Assembly (NCBI RefSeq): GCF_018138145.1
Contig: NZ_CP073104.1
Span: forward strand, 1,798,001-1,862,000
From: Pseudomonas sp. SCA2728.1_7
GTDB taxonomy: Bacteria; Pseudomonadota; Gammaproteobacteria; Pseudomonadales; Pseudomonadaceae
Length of the DNA stretch: 64,000 nucleotides
Direction: 5' to 3'
Part shown: positions 36,159 through 48,100 of the stretch, piece by piece
Layout of the letters: every line of letters starts with the position of its first letter
Position numbering within the stretch: position 1 is the stretch's first letter
Notes under the pieces: generated by a model
Database searches by the model: none
Seen by the model: the letters and a program-made list of their open reading frames with translations, nothing else
What the model was told of the DNA's origin: nothing
Translations under genes and position numbers: made by a program

Positions 36159-39100
36159 TTAGGCCGCTTGTGCGACACAGTGCTCGATCAGCGCCTCCAG
36201 TTCTGCCTGATACTCGCGCATCAGCTGTTCGACGGTCTCGGCGCGGTAACGGCGAGTGCTGTAAATACAGCGCAAAGCCAAGCGCCCGTCATACACCTGC
36301 CCCACCACTTCCAGCCAGTTACCCAATGCAGCTTGCGGGCTGTAGCAACTGCCGTAACTTTCTGCCGCCGGCACCAGCATGGCCTTGTCGTCGAAGCTCT
36401 GGTCAAACTGCCCGAGGTAGTTGAAGGTCACCCGTGCCTGCGGTGCCTGACTCAATGTTTCAGCCATTTGCCCGCCGCTCATGTGGCGCAGCACGCCGTA
36501 GCCCAGACCTTTGTTCGGCACCGCCGCCAATTGTCGCTGCACGGCACGCACCGAGGTGCCGATGTCGGCGTTCTCGCCCGGTGTCAGACGCACCGGGAAC
36601 ATGCTGGTGAACCAGCCCAGACTGCGGCTCAGGTCGATGTCTTTGACCAGGTCCTCACGACCGTGGCCCTCAAGTTGAATCAGCACCGAAGACTGCTCAC
36701 TCCAGCGGCACAACACCCGGCTCAACGCCGCTAGCAACACGTCGTTGATCTGCGTCTGATACACCGCCGGCACTTGCTTGAGCAGTTGCTGGGTGTGCTG
36801 CTCCGACAAGCCCAAATGCGCCACCGACTGGTATTGCACCTGATTCTTGCCGCGCGGGTTATCGCACGGCAACTCGCTGCCGGGCTGGTCGATCTGCGCC
36901 AGCCACCAGGCTTTTTCCTCCGTCGGGTAATCCGCCGCATAGGCTTGCAAGCCTTCGGCCCAGGCGCGATAGCTGCTGGTGCGAATCGGCAGGTTCGGCG
37001 AACCACCGGCGCTGTACGCCTCGTATGCCACCTGCAAATCCTGCAACAGCAAACGCCATGACACCGTGTCGATGACCAAGTGATGAATGACCATCAGCAC
37101 ACGGATTTCGCCATCAGGCAACGTCACGTGCGCCGTGCGCCACACCGGCCCATTGTGCAGATCGAGGCTGCGTTGCACTTGCTCGGCGTACAGTTCCAGC
37201 TCGGCTTCATCAGCCACTTCGTGCTGCCACAGCAGCGCTTCGTTGGCCCATTGCGCCTGCATGTCCGCCAGCGGTTGGTAATGCTGATAATGCCGCCCGC
37301 CAACATCGCTGAAGCGCAAGCGCAGTGCATCGTGTTGCTGCATCATCGCGCGCAGGGCCATTTCCAGCGCTGGCAGGTTCAGCGCTTGCCGCGCACGCAA
37401 CATCAACGCCTGGTTGTAGTGATGCGGCTCGCTCATGCGCTGATCGAACAGCCATTGCTGGATCGGAATCAGGTTGAACTGCCCTTCCGCCGCCACCTGC
37501 GTCACGTCTTCAACCACGCTCGCCACAGCGCTCGAACGCTGTTCGAAAATCGCTTCGATGGTCTGCCCACGCATCAGGTCGCGCAGTTTCAGATCCAGCT
37601 TCAACTCCGCGTGGTTACGCACCCGCGAAACCACTTGCAGGCTCAGAATCGAGTCGCCACCCAGTTCGAAGAAGTTGTCGGTAATGCCCACGCGCTCGAC
37701 TTGCAACACATCGGCCCAGACCTCGGCCAGCAGTTGCTCGTCACGGGTGCGCCCCGGCACATACTCCGCGCCTTTGAACTCGGGTTCAGGCAAGGCCTGG
37801 CGATCGAGTTTGCCGTTCGGCGTGACCGGCAACGCGGCCAGGCAGATCACCTGCGCCGGCACCATGTAATCGGGCAGTTGCGCACGCAACTCGGACTTCA
37901 GCCGATCACCGATGGCCACGCCCTCTGGCGTCACCACATAACCGATCAGTTGTTTGCCCGACGCACTGTCACGAGCGATCACCAAGGCATCGCTGACGTC
38001 GGCGAGCTGACGCAGACTGGCTTCGATTTCGCCGAGTTCGATCCGGAACCCGCGCACCTTGATCTGATGGTCGATGCGCCCGACGTAATCGAGCACGCCG
38101 TCGGCACGCTGGCGCACCAGGTCACCGCTGCGATACAGACGCTCACCCGGCTGGCCGAACGGGTCCGGCACGAAACGCTCGGCGCTCAGGTCCGGACGCT
38201 GGTAGTAACCACGGGCGATGCCCTGGCCGCCGATGTACAGTTCGCCGGCAATGCCCGGTGGCAGCGGATTGAGATCTTCGTCGAGCACGTACAGCGTACG
38301 CTCGCCGACAGCACGTCCGATCGGCGCGTAAGCCGCTTCACAGCGCTCGCTGACCGGCACCTTCCACAGCATCGGTGTGACCACGGTTTCGGTCGGGCCA
38401 TAACCGTTGGTGAAGAATTGCGGACGTAACGCGGCTTTCACTTGCTCGAAGGTTTGATCCGGCACCGCGTCGCCGCCAAAGCAATATACGCGCACCGGCG
38501 GTGGCGCCAATTGGCTGTGTGCGGCGTATTCGGCCAGTTGTTTCAGGTAGGCCGGCGGGAAACAGGCAATCGTGATGCCGTGCTGATGCAGGGCCTCGAA
38601 GGTCTGTTCCGGTGTCCACAAACTGGCATCACGGATCACCAGCGTGCCGCCACTGAACAGCGTGCTCAGCCAGCGCTCGTGGGCGCCGTCAAAGGCAAAC
38701 GACATGAAATGCAGCTCACGGCTGTGCTCGTCCATGTCGTACAGCTCGGCGATGGCCTGGCAATGCATGCTCATCGGCCCGTGCGCCACTGCGACGCCTT
38801 TCGGCCGCCCGGTCGAACCGGAGGTGTAGATCAGATAGGCGAGGTTGTCGGCGAGCAAGCCGCTGTGCGGAGCTGTGTCGCGGTAAGCACTGTCGTCGAA
38901 CTCATCGATAGCCAGACGCGCCAGCCCTTCGACCACCGGCAAGCGCTCCTGCACCTGCGTGTGGGTGAGCAGCAGCGCCATCGCCGAATCTTCGATCATG
39001 AACGCCAGTCGCTCCGGCGGATAATCGATGTCCAGCGGCACATACGCCGAAGCGCTTTTCATCACCGCCAACAACGCCACGACCATCTCGACCGAACGTT

Positions 39101-42100
39101 CCAGCGCCACACCGATGACCACTTCCGGCCCGGCACCCAGTTCGATCAGGCGATGAGCCAGGCGGTTGGCGCGACGCTCCAGTTCAGCGTAATTCAGCGT
39201 AGCGTCACCGCAGACCAGCGCCGTGGCCTCAGGCCGCGACTGGGCATGGCGGGCAATCAGCTCAGGCAGCAACTGCGCCTGATAACTTGCGCCAGGCGCG
39301 GCGCTCCATTGCTCAAATGCTTGCCATTGTTGCGCGGACAAACGCTGCAGGTTGCCCAGACGCTCGCTCGGCGCGACGATCATGGCTTCAAGGGTGTCTT
39401 CCAGAGTGCGCCGGATCTGCTCCACCGCCTCCAGGCTGAAGGCATTGCGCAGGAACAGATATTCGATCGACAGCTGCTCGCCGAGATTGACCGCCAGGTC
39501 CATCGGGAAGTTGGTGACGTCATGATTGCGCGACTCGCCGAAGCTCAGACCACTGTCCTGCTGCTCGCCCAGACGTTCGTCGATCGGGTAGTTCTCGAAG
39601 ACGATGATGCTGTCGAACAAGCCCTGCCCGCCGAGTCCCGACCAACGCTGAATGTCCGCCAGCGGTGCATGGGAAAACTCGCGAATATCAGTGTTGTAAG
39701 CCTGCAGTTGCTGCAGCCACTGATCCAGCGGCTGCTCCGGGCGCAGGGTCTGAATCACCGGCAAGGTATTGATGAACAGGCCAAGAATATTGTCAGCGTT
39801 GGCCAAACCGGCCGGGCGCCCCGAAACGGTCGCGCCGAACACCACGGTGTTCTGCCCGGTAAAGCGTTGCAGCAACAGCAACCACGCCCCCTGAATCAGG
39901 GTGTTCGGGGTGATTTGCAACGCACGGCAAGCTTGCTGCAAACGCGCGGTTTGCGCCGCGTCCCAACGTGAATATATCGCCTCGTGCCCCGGCAGTTCCT
40001 CGACATGCCGCGGGAACATCGCCTGATTCAGCGACGTCGCCTGTTGCAGCGGCTCGAGGCGGTTGCGCCAGAAACCTTCCAGCGAACCCTGATCCTGGCG
40101 TTGCAGCCATTCGATGAACTCGCGATAGCGGCCATTGCGCCCCTGCACCTGGCCGTGGCTGTAGAACTGCATCACCTCGCCGAACAACCGCGAACTGCTC
40201 CAGCCGTCCATGAGGATGTGGTGGCAGGTCCAGATCATCTGGTAGCGATCGTCTTCCAGACGCAGCAGCAGGACGCGCTGCAACGGCGCCTGGCCGAGGT
40301 CGAAACCAGCCAGATAATCGGCGGTCGCCCGCTCGGTGACGGCCTCCTCGCTGATGTCTTTTGTACGCCAGTCTTCGACCGTCAGCTGCAATTCGACCTG
40401 ACGATGGACGATCTGCACCGGGGTATTCGAGCCTTCCGGGAAGTGGAAACTGGTGCGCAGAATATCCTCGCGCCCGATCACATATTGCCACGCCCGAGCA
40501 AACCGTTCGCTGTCCAGACCGTGCACCGGCAGGCTGATCTGGTTGATGTACAAACCGGAACTGTCGTCGGCCAGGGTGTGGAACAGCATGCCATCCTGCA
40601 TCGGCGACAGCGGATAGATATCCTCCACTTGCGCCACCGGCACCGGCAGTCGATCCAGCTGCGGCTGGGTCAGACACGTCAATGGGAAGTCGGACGGTGT
40701 CAGGCCCAAATGTTCCTGCGTGCAGCAATGCTCGATCAATTGCTCCAGCGCCACCGCGTAGGCATCGGCCAGTTGCTGAATCACCGCTTCGTCGAAGACA
40801 TCGCGGCTGAACGTCCAGTCCAGCGACAATTGCCCGTTGAACACCCGGCCGTCGATGGTCAGCCAGTTGCTCAGGGCGACGTCGTCGCCGTGCCCGGCCC
40901 CGCTGCCCTCTTCGCTCGGCACGAACAGTGCCTGCTCATCGAAACTCTGGTCGAACTGGCCGAGGTAGTTGAAAGTAATCCGCGCTTGCGGCAATTGCGC
41001 CAGACGTTGCTGAACAGCGTCCGCGCCGAGGTAGCGCAACACGCCATAACCCAGGCCTTTTTCCGGCACCGCGCGCAGTTGTTCCTTGATGCGTTTGATC
41101 GCCTCGGCCGGTTGTTTCGCCGGGGTCAGCAGCACCGGGAACAGGCTGGTGAACCAGCCCACCGTGCGGCTCAGGTCGACGCCGTCGAACAGTTCTTCGC
41201 GACCATGACCCTCGAGCTGCACCAGGCACGCCGGTTGCGCAGTCCACTGGCAGATCACCTGCGCCAGAGCGCTGAGCAACAGGTCATTGACCTGCGTGCG
41301 GTACGCCGACGGCGCCTGCTTGAGCAGACGATGGGTCTGTTCGGCATCCAGCCGCGTGTTGACCGAACGGCCATGCACCGACGCCTGACTGCCCTCGGGA
41401 CGACTGCGCGGCAACTCCGGCAAGGCCTGATCGAGTTGACGACTCCAGTAGTCGAGTTCCTTGTTCAGCGTTGCGCTGTGCGCATAGGCCTGCAACTGCT
41501 CGGCCCAGGCTTTGAACGCGGTGGATTTCGCCGGCAGCGCCACCGGCTGGTTTGAATTCAGTTGACGATAGGCGGTTTGCAAATCTTCCAGCAACACTCG
41601 CCACGACACGCCGTCCATCACCAAATGGTGAATCGCCAGGTGCAGACGCTCGCTGCCGTCCTGCACCGCCATCAACGTGCAGCGCAGCAACGGGCCGTTT
41701 TGCAGATCGAGACTGCGTTGGGCCTCATCGGCAATGGCGACAATTTCGTCAGCGCCCTCGGCTGAGCGTTGCCAGATTTCCAGCGCTTGCTCGGCCGGTG
41801 CTTGATGGCTGGCCTGCCAAGCGCCATTGCTCGCCTGCACAAAACGCAGGCGCAAGGCGTCGTGATGCGCCACCACATGCACCAACGCCTGCTGCAGGTG
41901 AGCGACGTTCAGCGCTTCGCGCGGCGTCAGCATGACTGACTGGTTCCAGTGCTCGCGGTGCGGGATATCAGTGGCGAAGAACCACTGCTGCATCGGCACC
42001 AGCGGACTTTCACCCGTGACCGGGCCTTGATCGATCCGTGCTTCCTCGGCGGCCGTGGCCACGCGGGCCAGCGCTTGAATGTTCTGATGCAGAAACAGGT

Positions 42101-45100
42101 CTTTCGGGGTCAGGCCAATGCCCTGCTGACGCGCGCGGCTGACCACTTGAATCGAGTTGATCGAGTCGCCACCGAGGGCGAAGAAATTGTCCGCCGTACC
42201 CACCTGAGCCACGCCGAGCACCGCTTGCCAGATCTGCGCCAGCGCTGTTTCGATCGCATTGACCGGCGCGACAAAATCTTGCTGGGCTTCGGCCACATCA
42301 GGCGCTGGCAATGCCTTGCGGTCGAGCTTGCCGTTGGGGCTCAGCGGCATGCTCTGCAGCAGGGTCAAGTGCGCAGGCACCATGTGCTCCGGCAAGGTCT
42401 GGCGCAAATGCGCCTGCAGGGTTTCACGCATCGATGGCCAATCCGTCGCGTCGATCTCCGTGGCGACGACATAACCACTGAGGACTTTGCCGCTGCGGCT
42501 GCCCTGCGCGACGACCACCGCTTCACGCACGGCGTCGTGCTCCAGCAGACGCGCTTCGATCTCACCCAGCTCGATGCGGAAACCACGGATTTTCACCTGA
42601 TGGTCGATGCGACCGATGTAATCGATCACACCATTCGGGCGATAGCGCGCCAGATCGCCGGTGCGATACAGGCGCTCGCCGGCCACGAACGGACTGGCGA
42701 CAAAGCGTTCGGCGGTCAATTCCGGGCGACGGTGGTAGCCGCGCGCCAGGCCTTGGCCGCTGAGGTACAGCTCGCCATTGACGCCGCTCGGCACCGGGTT
42801 GAGTTCGGCGTCGAGAATGTAGGTCATCAGGTTGGCAATCGGCTCGCCGATCGGCACCGCATCGCGACCTTCGTCGCGGCAGGTCCAATGGGTCACGTCG
42901 ATCGCCGCTTCGGTCGGGCCGTAGAGGTTGTACAAACCGGCATTCGGCAACTTGGCGAAGACCTGTTGCTGCGCATCGATCGGCAACGCTTCACCGCTGC
43001 AGACAATCCGGGTCAGGCTGGTGCAGCGGCTGACATTGGTATCCAGCACAAACGCTTGCAGCATCGACGGCACGAAATGCAGGGTGGTGATCGCTTCGCG
43101 CTCGATCAGGCTGACCAGTTTCGCCGGATCACGATGGTCGCCCGGTGCCGCGACGACCAGACGTACGCCAGTCATCAGGGGCCAGAAGAACTCCCACACC
43201 GACACGTCAAAACTGAACGGGGTTTTTTGCAGCACGCTGTCAGCGCCGCGCAGTTCATAAGCCTGCTGCATCCAGCACAAACGGTTGGTCAGCGCGCCGT
43301 GGCTGTTGCCGGCGCCTTTCGGCTTGCCGGTGGAGCCAGAGGTGTAAATCACGTACGCGAGGTTTTGTGCGCTCAGCGCCGGCGTCGGATTGCTCGACGC
43401 AGCATCGCCGAGCCAGGCGTCATTGGCGTCGAGTAGCAGCGTCTGCACATGCTCTGGAATCGGCAAGGTCTCGACCAGCGCCTGTTGCGTCAGCAACCAT
43501 TGGATGCCGCTGTCATCGATCATGTACGCCAGACGTTCGGTCGGATACTCCGGATCCAGCGGCACGTAAGCGCCACCGGCCTTGAGAATGGCCAGCAAGC
43601 CGACGACCATTTCCAGACTGCGGTGCACCGAGATGCCCACCAGCACATCCGCGCCAATGCCCCGCGCAACCAGGGCATGGGCCAAACGGTTGGCCCGCTC
43701 GTTGAGCTCACGGTAAGTCAGCGACTGCCCTTCGAACGTCAACGCCACCGCGTGCGGAGCACGCTCGACCTGCGCTTCGATCAGATGATGCACCGGCTGC
43801 TGATTCGGGTAGTCGGCAAACGTGTGGTTCCAGTCTTCGACGATCACTCGTCGCTGCGCCGCGTCGAGCATCGGCAGTTCGCCAATGCGTCGGGTCGGCT
43901 GCGCGACGATCGCGCGCAACAGATTGAGGAAATGCTCGCCGAGACGAGCGATGGTCGAAGGTTCGAACAGATCGCTGGCATACGACAGCGCCGCACTGAT
44001 GCCTTCATCGAACTCGAAGGTGTCCAGCGTCAGGTCGAACTGCGCGGTGCCGGCGTCCCAGGTCAGCTCTTCGAGGCTCAGGCCGGGCAACGCCGAAACG
44101 GCGCGACGCGCATCGCTGGCATGGTTGAACATCACCTGGAACAACGGTGTATGGCTGAGGTTGCGAGCGGGTGCGAGCAATTCCACCAACTGCTCGAATG
44201 GCAGATCCTGATGCGCCTGCGCGCCCAATGCGCGTTGTTTGACCTGATCAAGCAACTGGTCGAAACGCAGGTTGCCGTCGATGTCAGCCTTGAGCACTTG
44301 CGTGTTGACGAAGAAGCCCAGCAGGCGCTCGGTTTCCACGCGATTGCGGTTGGCGATCGGCACGCCGACGCGAATATCGTTTTGCCCGGTGTAGCGATGC
44401 AACAGGGTCTGGAACCCCGCCAACAACAGCATGAACAACGTGGTGTTGCGCTCTTTGGCCAGACGCTTGAGGCCTTCAGCCAGCGCCGGTTCCAGGCTGA
44501 TCGGCAGACGCGCACCGCGATAGCTTTGCTGTGCCGGACGCGGATGATCGGTGGCCAATTCAAGAATCGGCTGTTCGCCGCCCAACTGCGCCGTCCAGTA
44601 ATCCAGTTGCCGTTGCTGCTCCCCCGCCTCCAGCCATTGCCGCTGCCAGTGGCCATAGTCGGCGTACTGGATCGGCAACGGCGTCAGCGCAGCCGGTTGA
44701 CCCTGACTGAAACCGGCGTACAGCTGCATCAGGTCATCGACCATGATTTGCATCGACCAGGCATCGGAAACAATGTGGTGTTGGGTCAGGATCAGCACAT
44801 GGTCGTCAGCGGCCAATTGCAGAAGTTTGACCCGCAGCAGCGGCCCATGCTGCAAATCGAACAGTTGCCGGGTTTCGGCTTCGATCAACCCGCGCAGGCC
44901 TTGCGCGTCGAGCGCGGCATCGACCGATGCAAGCGCAATGGTCACGGCAGCAGCATCTTCGATCACTTGCACCGGACGTTCGTTGTCCAGCACGAAGCGA
45001 GTGCGCAAACTTTCGTGACGCTCGACCAGCGCATCGAAACTCTGTTGCAACGCCGCTGGATCCAGTGCGCCGCGCAAGCGCAGCGCCGCCGGAATGTGAT

Positions 45101-48100
45101 AAGCGCTGCTGGTCGGGTCCAGTTGCCAGAGGAACCACTGACGCTGTTGCGCGTAAGACAAGGCCAGCGGCTGCTCGCGCGGAACGCGACTGATCGCCGG
45201 CTCCTGCTCGGCAGATGCCGGGTCCATCGCCTCGACAAACCCTTGCAGGCTGTTGTGGGCGAACAGCAAGCGCAGCGGCACCTGAATCTCGAGTTGCTGA
45301 CGAATGCGCGACACCACTTGCGTGGCCAGCAGCGAATGACCGCCCAGTTCGAAAAAGTTGTCGCTCAGACCAACGCGCTCGACCTTGAGGATTTGCGCCC
45401 AGATCGCGGCCACGGCCTGTTGCACCGGCGTCTCTGGTGCCACATAGGTTTTGCGCCATTGGCTGGCGTCGGGTTTGGGCAACTGTTTGCGATCGAGCTT
45501 GCCGTTCGGCGTCAGCGGGAAACGCGCCAGCAGCACCATGTGCGCCGGCACCATGTAATCCGGCAGATTGACCTTGAGGCGTGCATTGAGGCTGTCGCGC
45601 AAACGGCTCTGTGCGTCGGCATCGAGTGTGCTCAGATCAGCGCTCGGCACCACGTAAGCCACCAGCGCCTGACCACCCGGAGCATCCTGCGCCAGCACGG
45701 CCGCTTCGCGCACGGCGTCCTGTTCGAGCAGGCGCGCTTCGATCTCGCCCAATTCAATGCGGAAGCCACGGATTTTCACCTGATGGTCGATCCGGCCGAG
45801 GTATTCGATGATGCCGTCGGCACGCTGACGCGCAAGGTCGCCAGTGCGGTACAGACGCTCGCCCGTCGCGGAATAAGGGTGCGGCACAAACCGTTCGGCC
45901 GTCAGCGCCGGACGCTGGAAGTAACCGCGCGCCAGGCCTTCACCGCCGATCAGCAACTCGCCGGCCACGCCATAAGGCACCGGCAGCAAATCGGCGCCGA
46001 CGATGTACAGCGTGGTGTTGTCGATCGGGCCGCCCAGCCACGGTTGCGCATCTTGCGCGCGCAGCGGATGCAACGCCGACCAAATCGTGGTTTCGGTCGG
46101 CCCGTAGAGGTTCCACACTTCACCGCCGAGGGCGAGCATGCGCACCGCCAGTTCCTGAGGCAGCGCTTCGCCGCCGCACAGGCACTTGCAACCGCGCAGC
46201 TGTGCGGCGTTTTCGTTGTCGAGCAGCATGCGCCAGGTCGACGGCGTCGCCTGCACCACGTTGACCTGCTCGGCAGTCATCAGCGCCAGTACCGCGTACG
46301 GATCCTGCGCGACCTCCTGACCGGTCAGGACAATGCACGCGCCGACCATCAGCGGAACGTAGATTTCCAGGCCAAAAATATCGAACGAGAACGTGGTCAG
46401 CGACAGCGCACGATCCTGCGCGACCATGCCCGGGGTCTTGGCCATGCTGGCGACGAAATTGGTCAACGCCGCGTGGCGAACCATCACCCCTTTCGGCTGG
46501 CCGGTCGAGCCGGAGGTATAGATCGCGTAGGCCAGATGTTCGGCATGCAGACGTGTCGGCAGATCCTCGCAGGCAAAGCCGTCGAGCCAATCGCCCTCCT
46601 GATCCAGCACCAGCGTGGTGACCGTGGCCGGGACGGGCAACTGGCTGAGCAGCGAGCCTTGCGTCAGCAGCAAATCGATGCCGCTGTCGTCGATCATGTA
46701 CGCCAGACGATCCTGCGGGAATGCCGGATCCAGCGGCAGATAGGCGCCGCCCGCCTTGAGGATCGCCAGCAGGCCCACCAGCATGTGCGTGCTGCGCTCG
46801 ACCGAAATACCGACCAGCACATCTGCCGCGACACCGAGGGTTTGCAGCTTGCGCGCCAATTGATTGGCCCGGGCATTGAGCTGGCCGTAGCTCAAGCGCT
46901 GGCCATCGATCACCAGCGCCGGGGCATCGGGAGTGCGCGCTGCTTGTGCTTCGAACAGTTGATGAACGAAGCCCTTTTCCGCTGCCGGCACGACGCTGCG
47001 GTTGCCGTCGTTGAGCTGCGCTTGATGTTCGGCGGCGCTCAGCAGCGGCAGTTCGCCGATGGACTGCGCAGGATTGGTGACAATCCCGCGCAGCAGGTTC
47101 TGCCAATGCCCGGCCATGCGCGCAACGGTGTCGGCGCCGAACAGATCAGTGGCGTAGATCAACGCCGCCGACAGGCCATCGCTGTGCTCGACGGTTTCCA
47201 GGGTCAGATCGAACTGCGCGCTGTGGCTGTCCCAACGCAAGCCCTCGACTTTCAAACCGCCCACCGGCGCCGCAGTCGACAAGCCTTGGGTCTGGTGATT
47301 GAACATCACCTGGAACAGTGGACTGTGACTGAGGTTGCGCTCGGGTTGCAGCGCTTCGACCAATTGCTCGAATGGCAGATCCTGATGCGCCTGCGCGCCC
47401 AGCGCAGTCTGCTTGACCTGTTGCAGCAACGCGCTGAACGCGTCCTGACTGTCGACCTCGCTCTTGAGCACTTGGGTGTTGACGAAAAAGCCGATCAGAC
47501 GCTCGGTTTCCACGCGGTTGCGGTTGGCCGTCGGCACGCCGACGCGGATGTCGTTCTGACCGCTGTAGCGATGCAGCAAGGCCTGAAACGAGGCCAGCAG
47601 GATCATGAACAGACTGACCCCTTCGCGCTGCGCCATCTGCTTGAGGCCACTGGCCAACGCGGCGTCGATGTCCAGTTCCAAACGTGCACCGCGATAGCTC
47701 ATGACCGCCGGGCGGGCAAAATCGGTTGGCAATTCGAGTACCGGTTGCTGACCGCCGAGGCGCGCGACCCAGTATTCAAGTTGACGCTCACGCTCGCCCG
47801 CTTCCATCCAGTGGCGCTGCCAGATCGCATAGTCGGCGTACTGGATCGGCAATTCGGGCAACAGCGGCGCCTGGCCTTGAATGAACGCGGCGTAACCTTT
47901 GACCAGTTCCTCGACCATCACCTGCATCGACCAGCCATCGGAGACGATGTGGTGCAAGGTCACGATCAGCACATGATCGTCTGGCGCCAGTTGCAGCAGA
48001 CGGGTGCGCAGCAGTGGCCCTTGTTGCAGGTCGAACAGTTGCCGGGTTTCTTCTTCGATCAAGTGGCGCAGTTGCGTGTCGTCCGGCATCTGCGCCAGCA

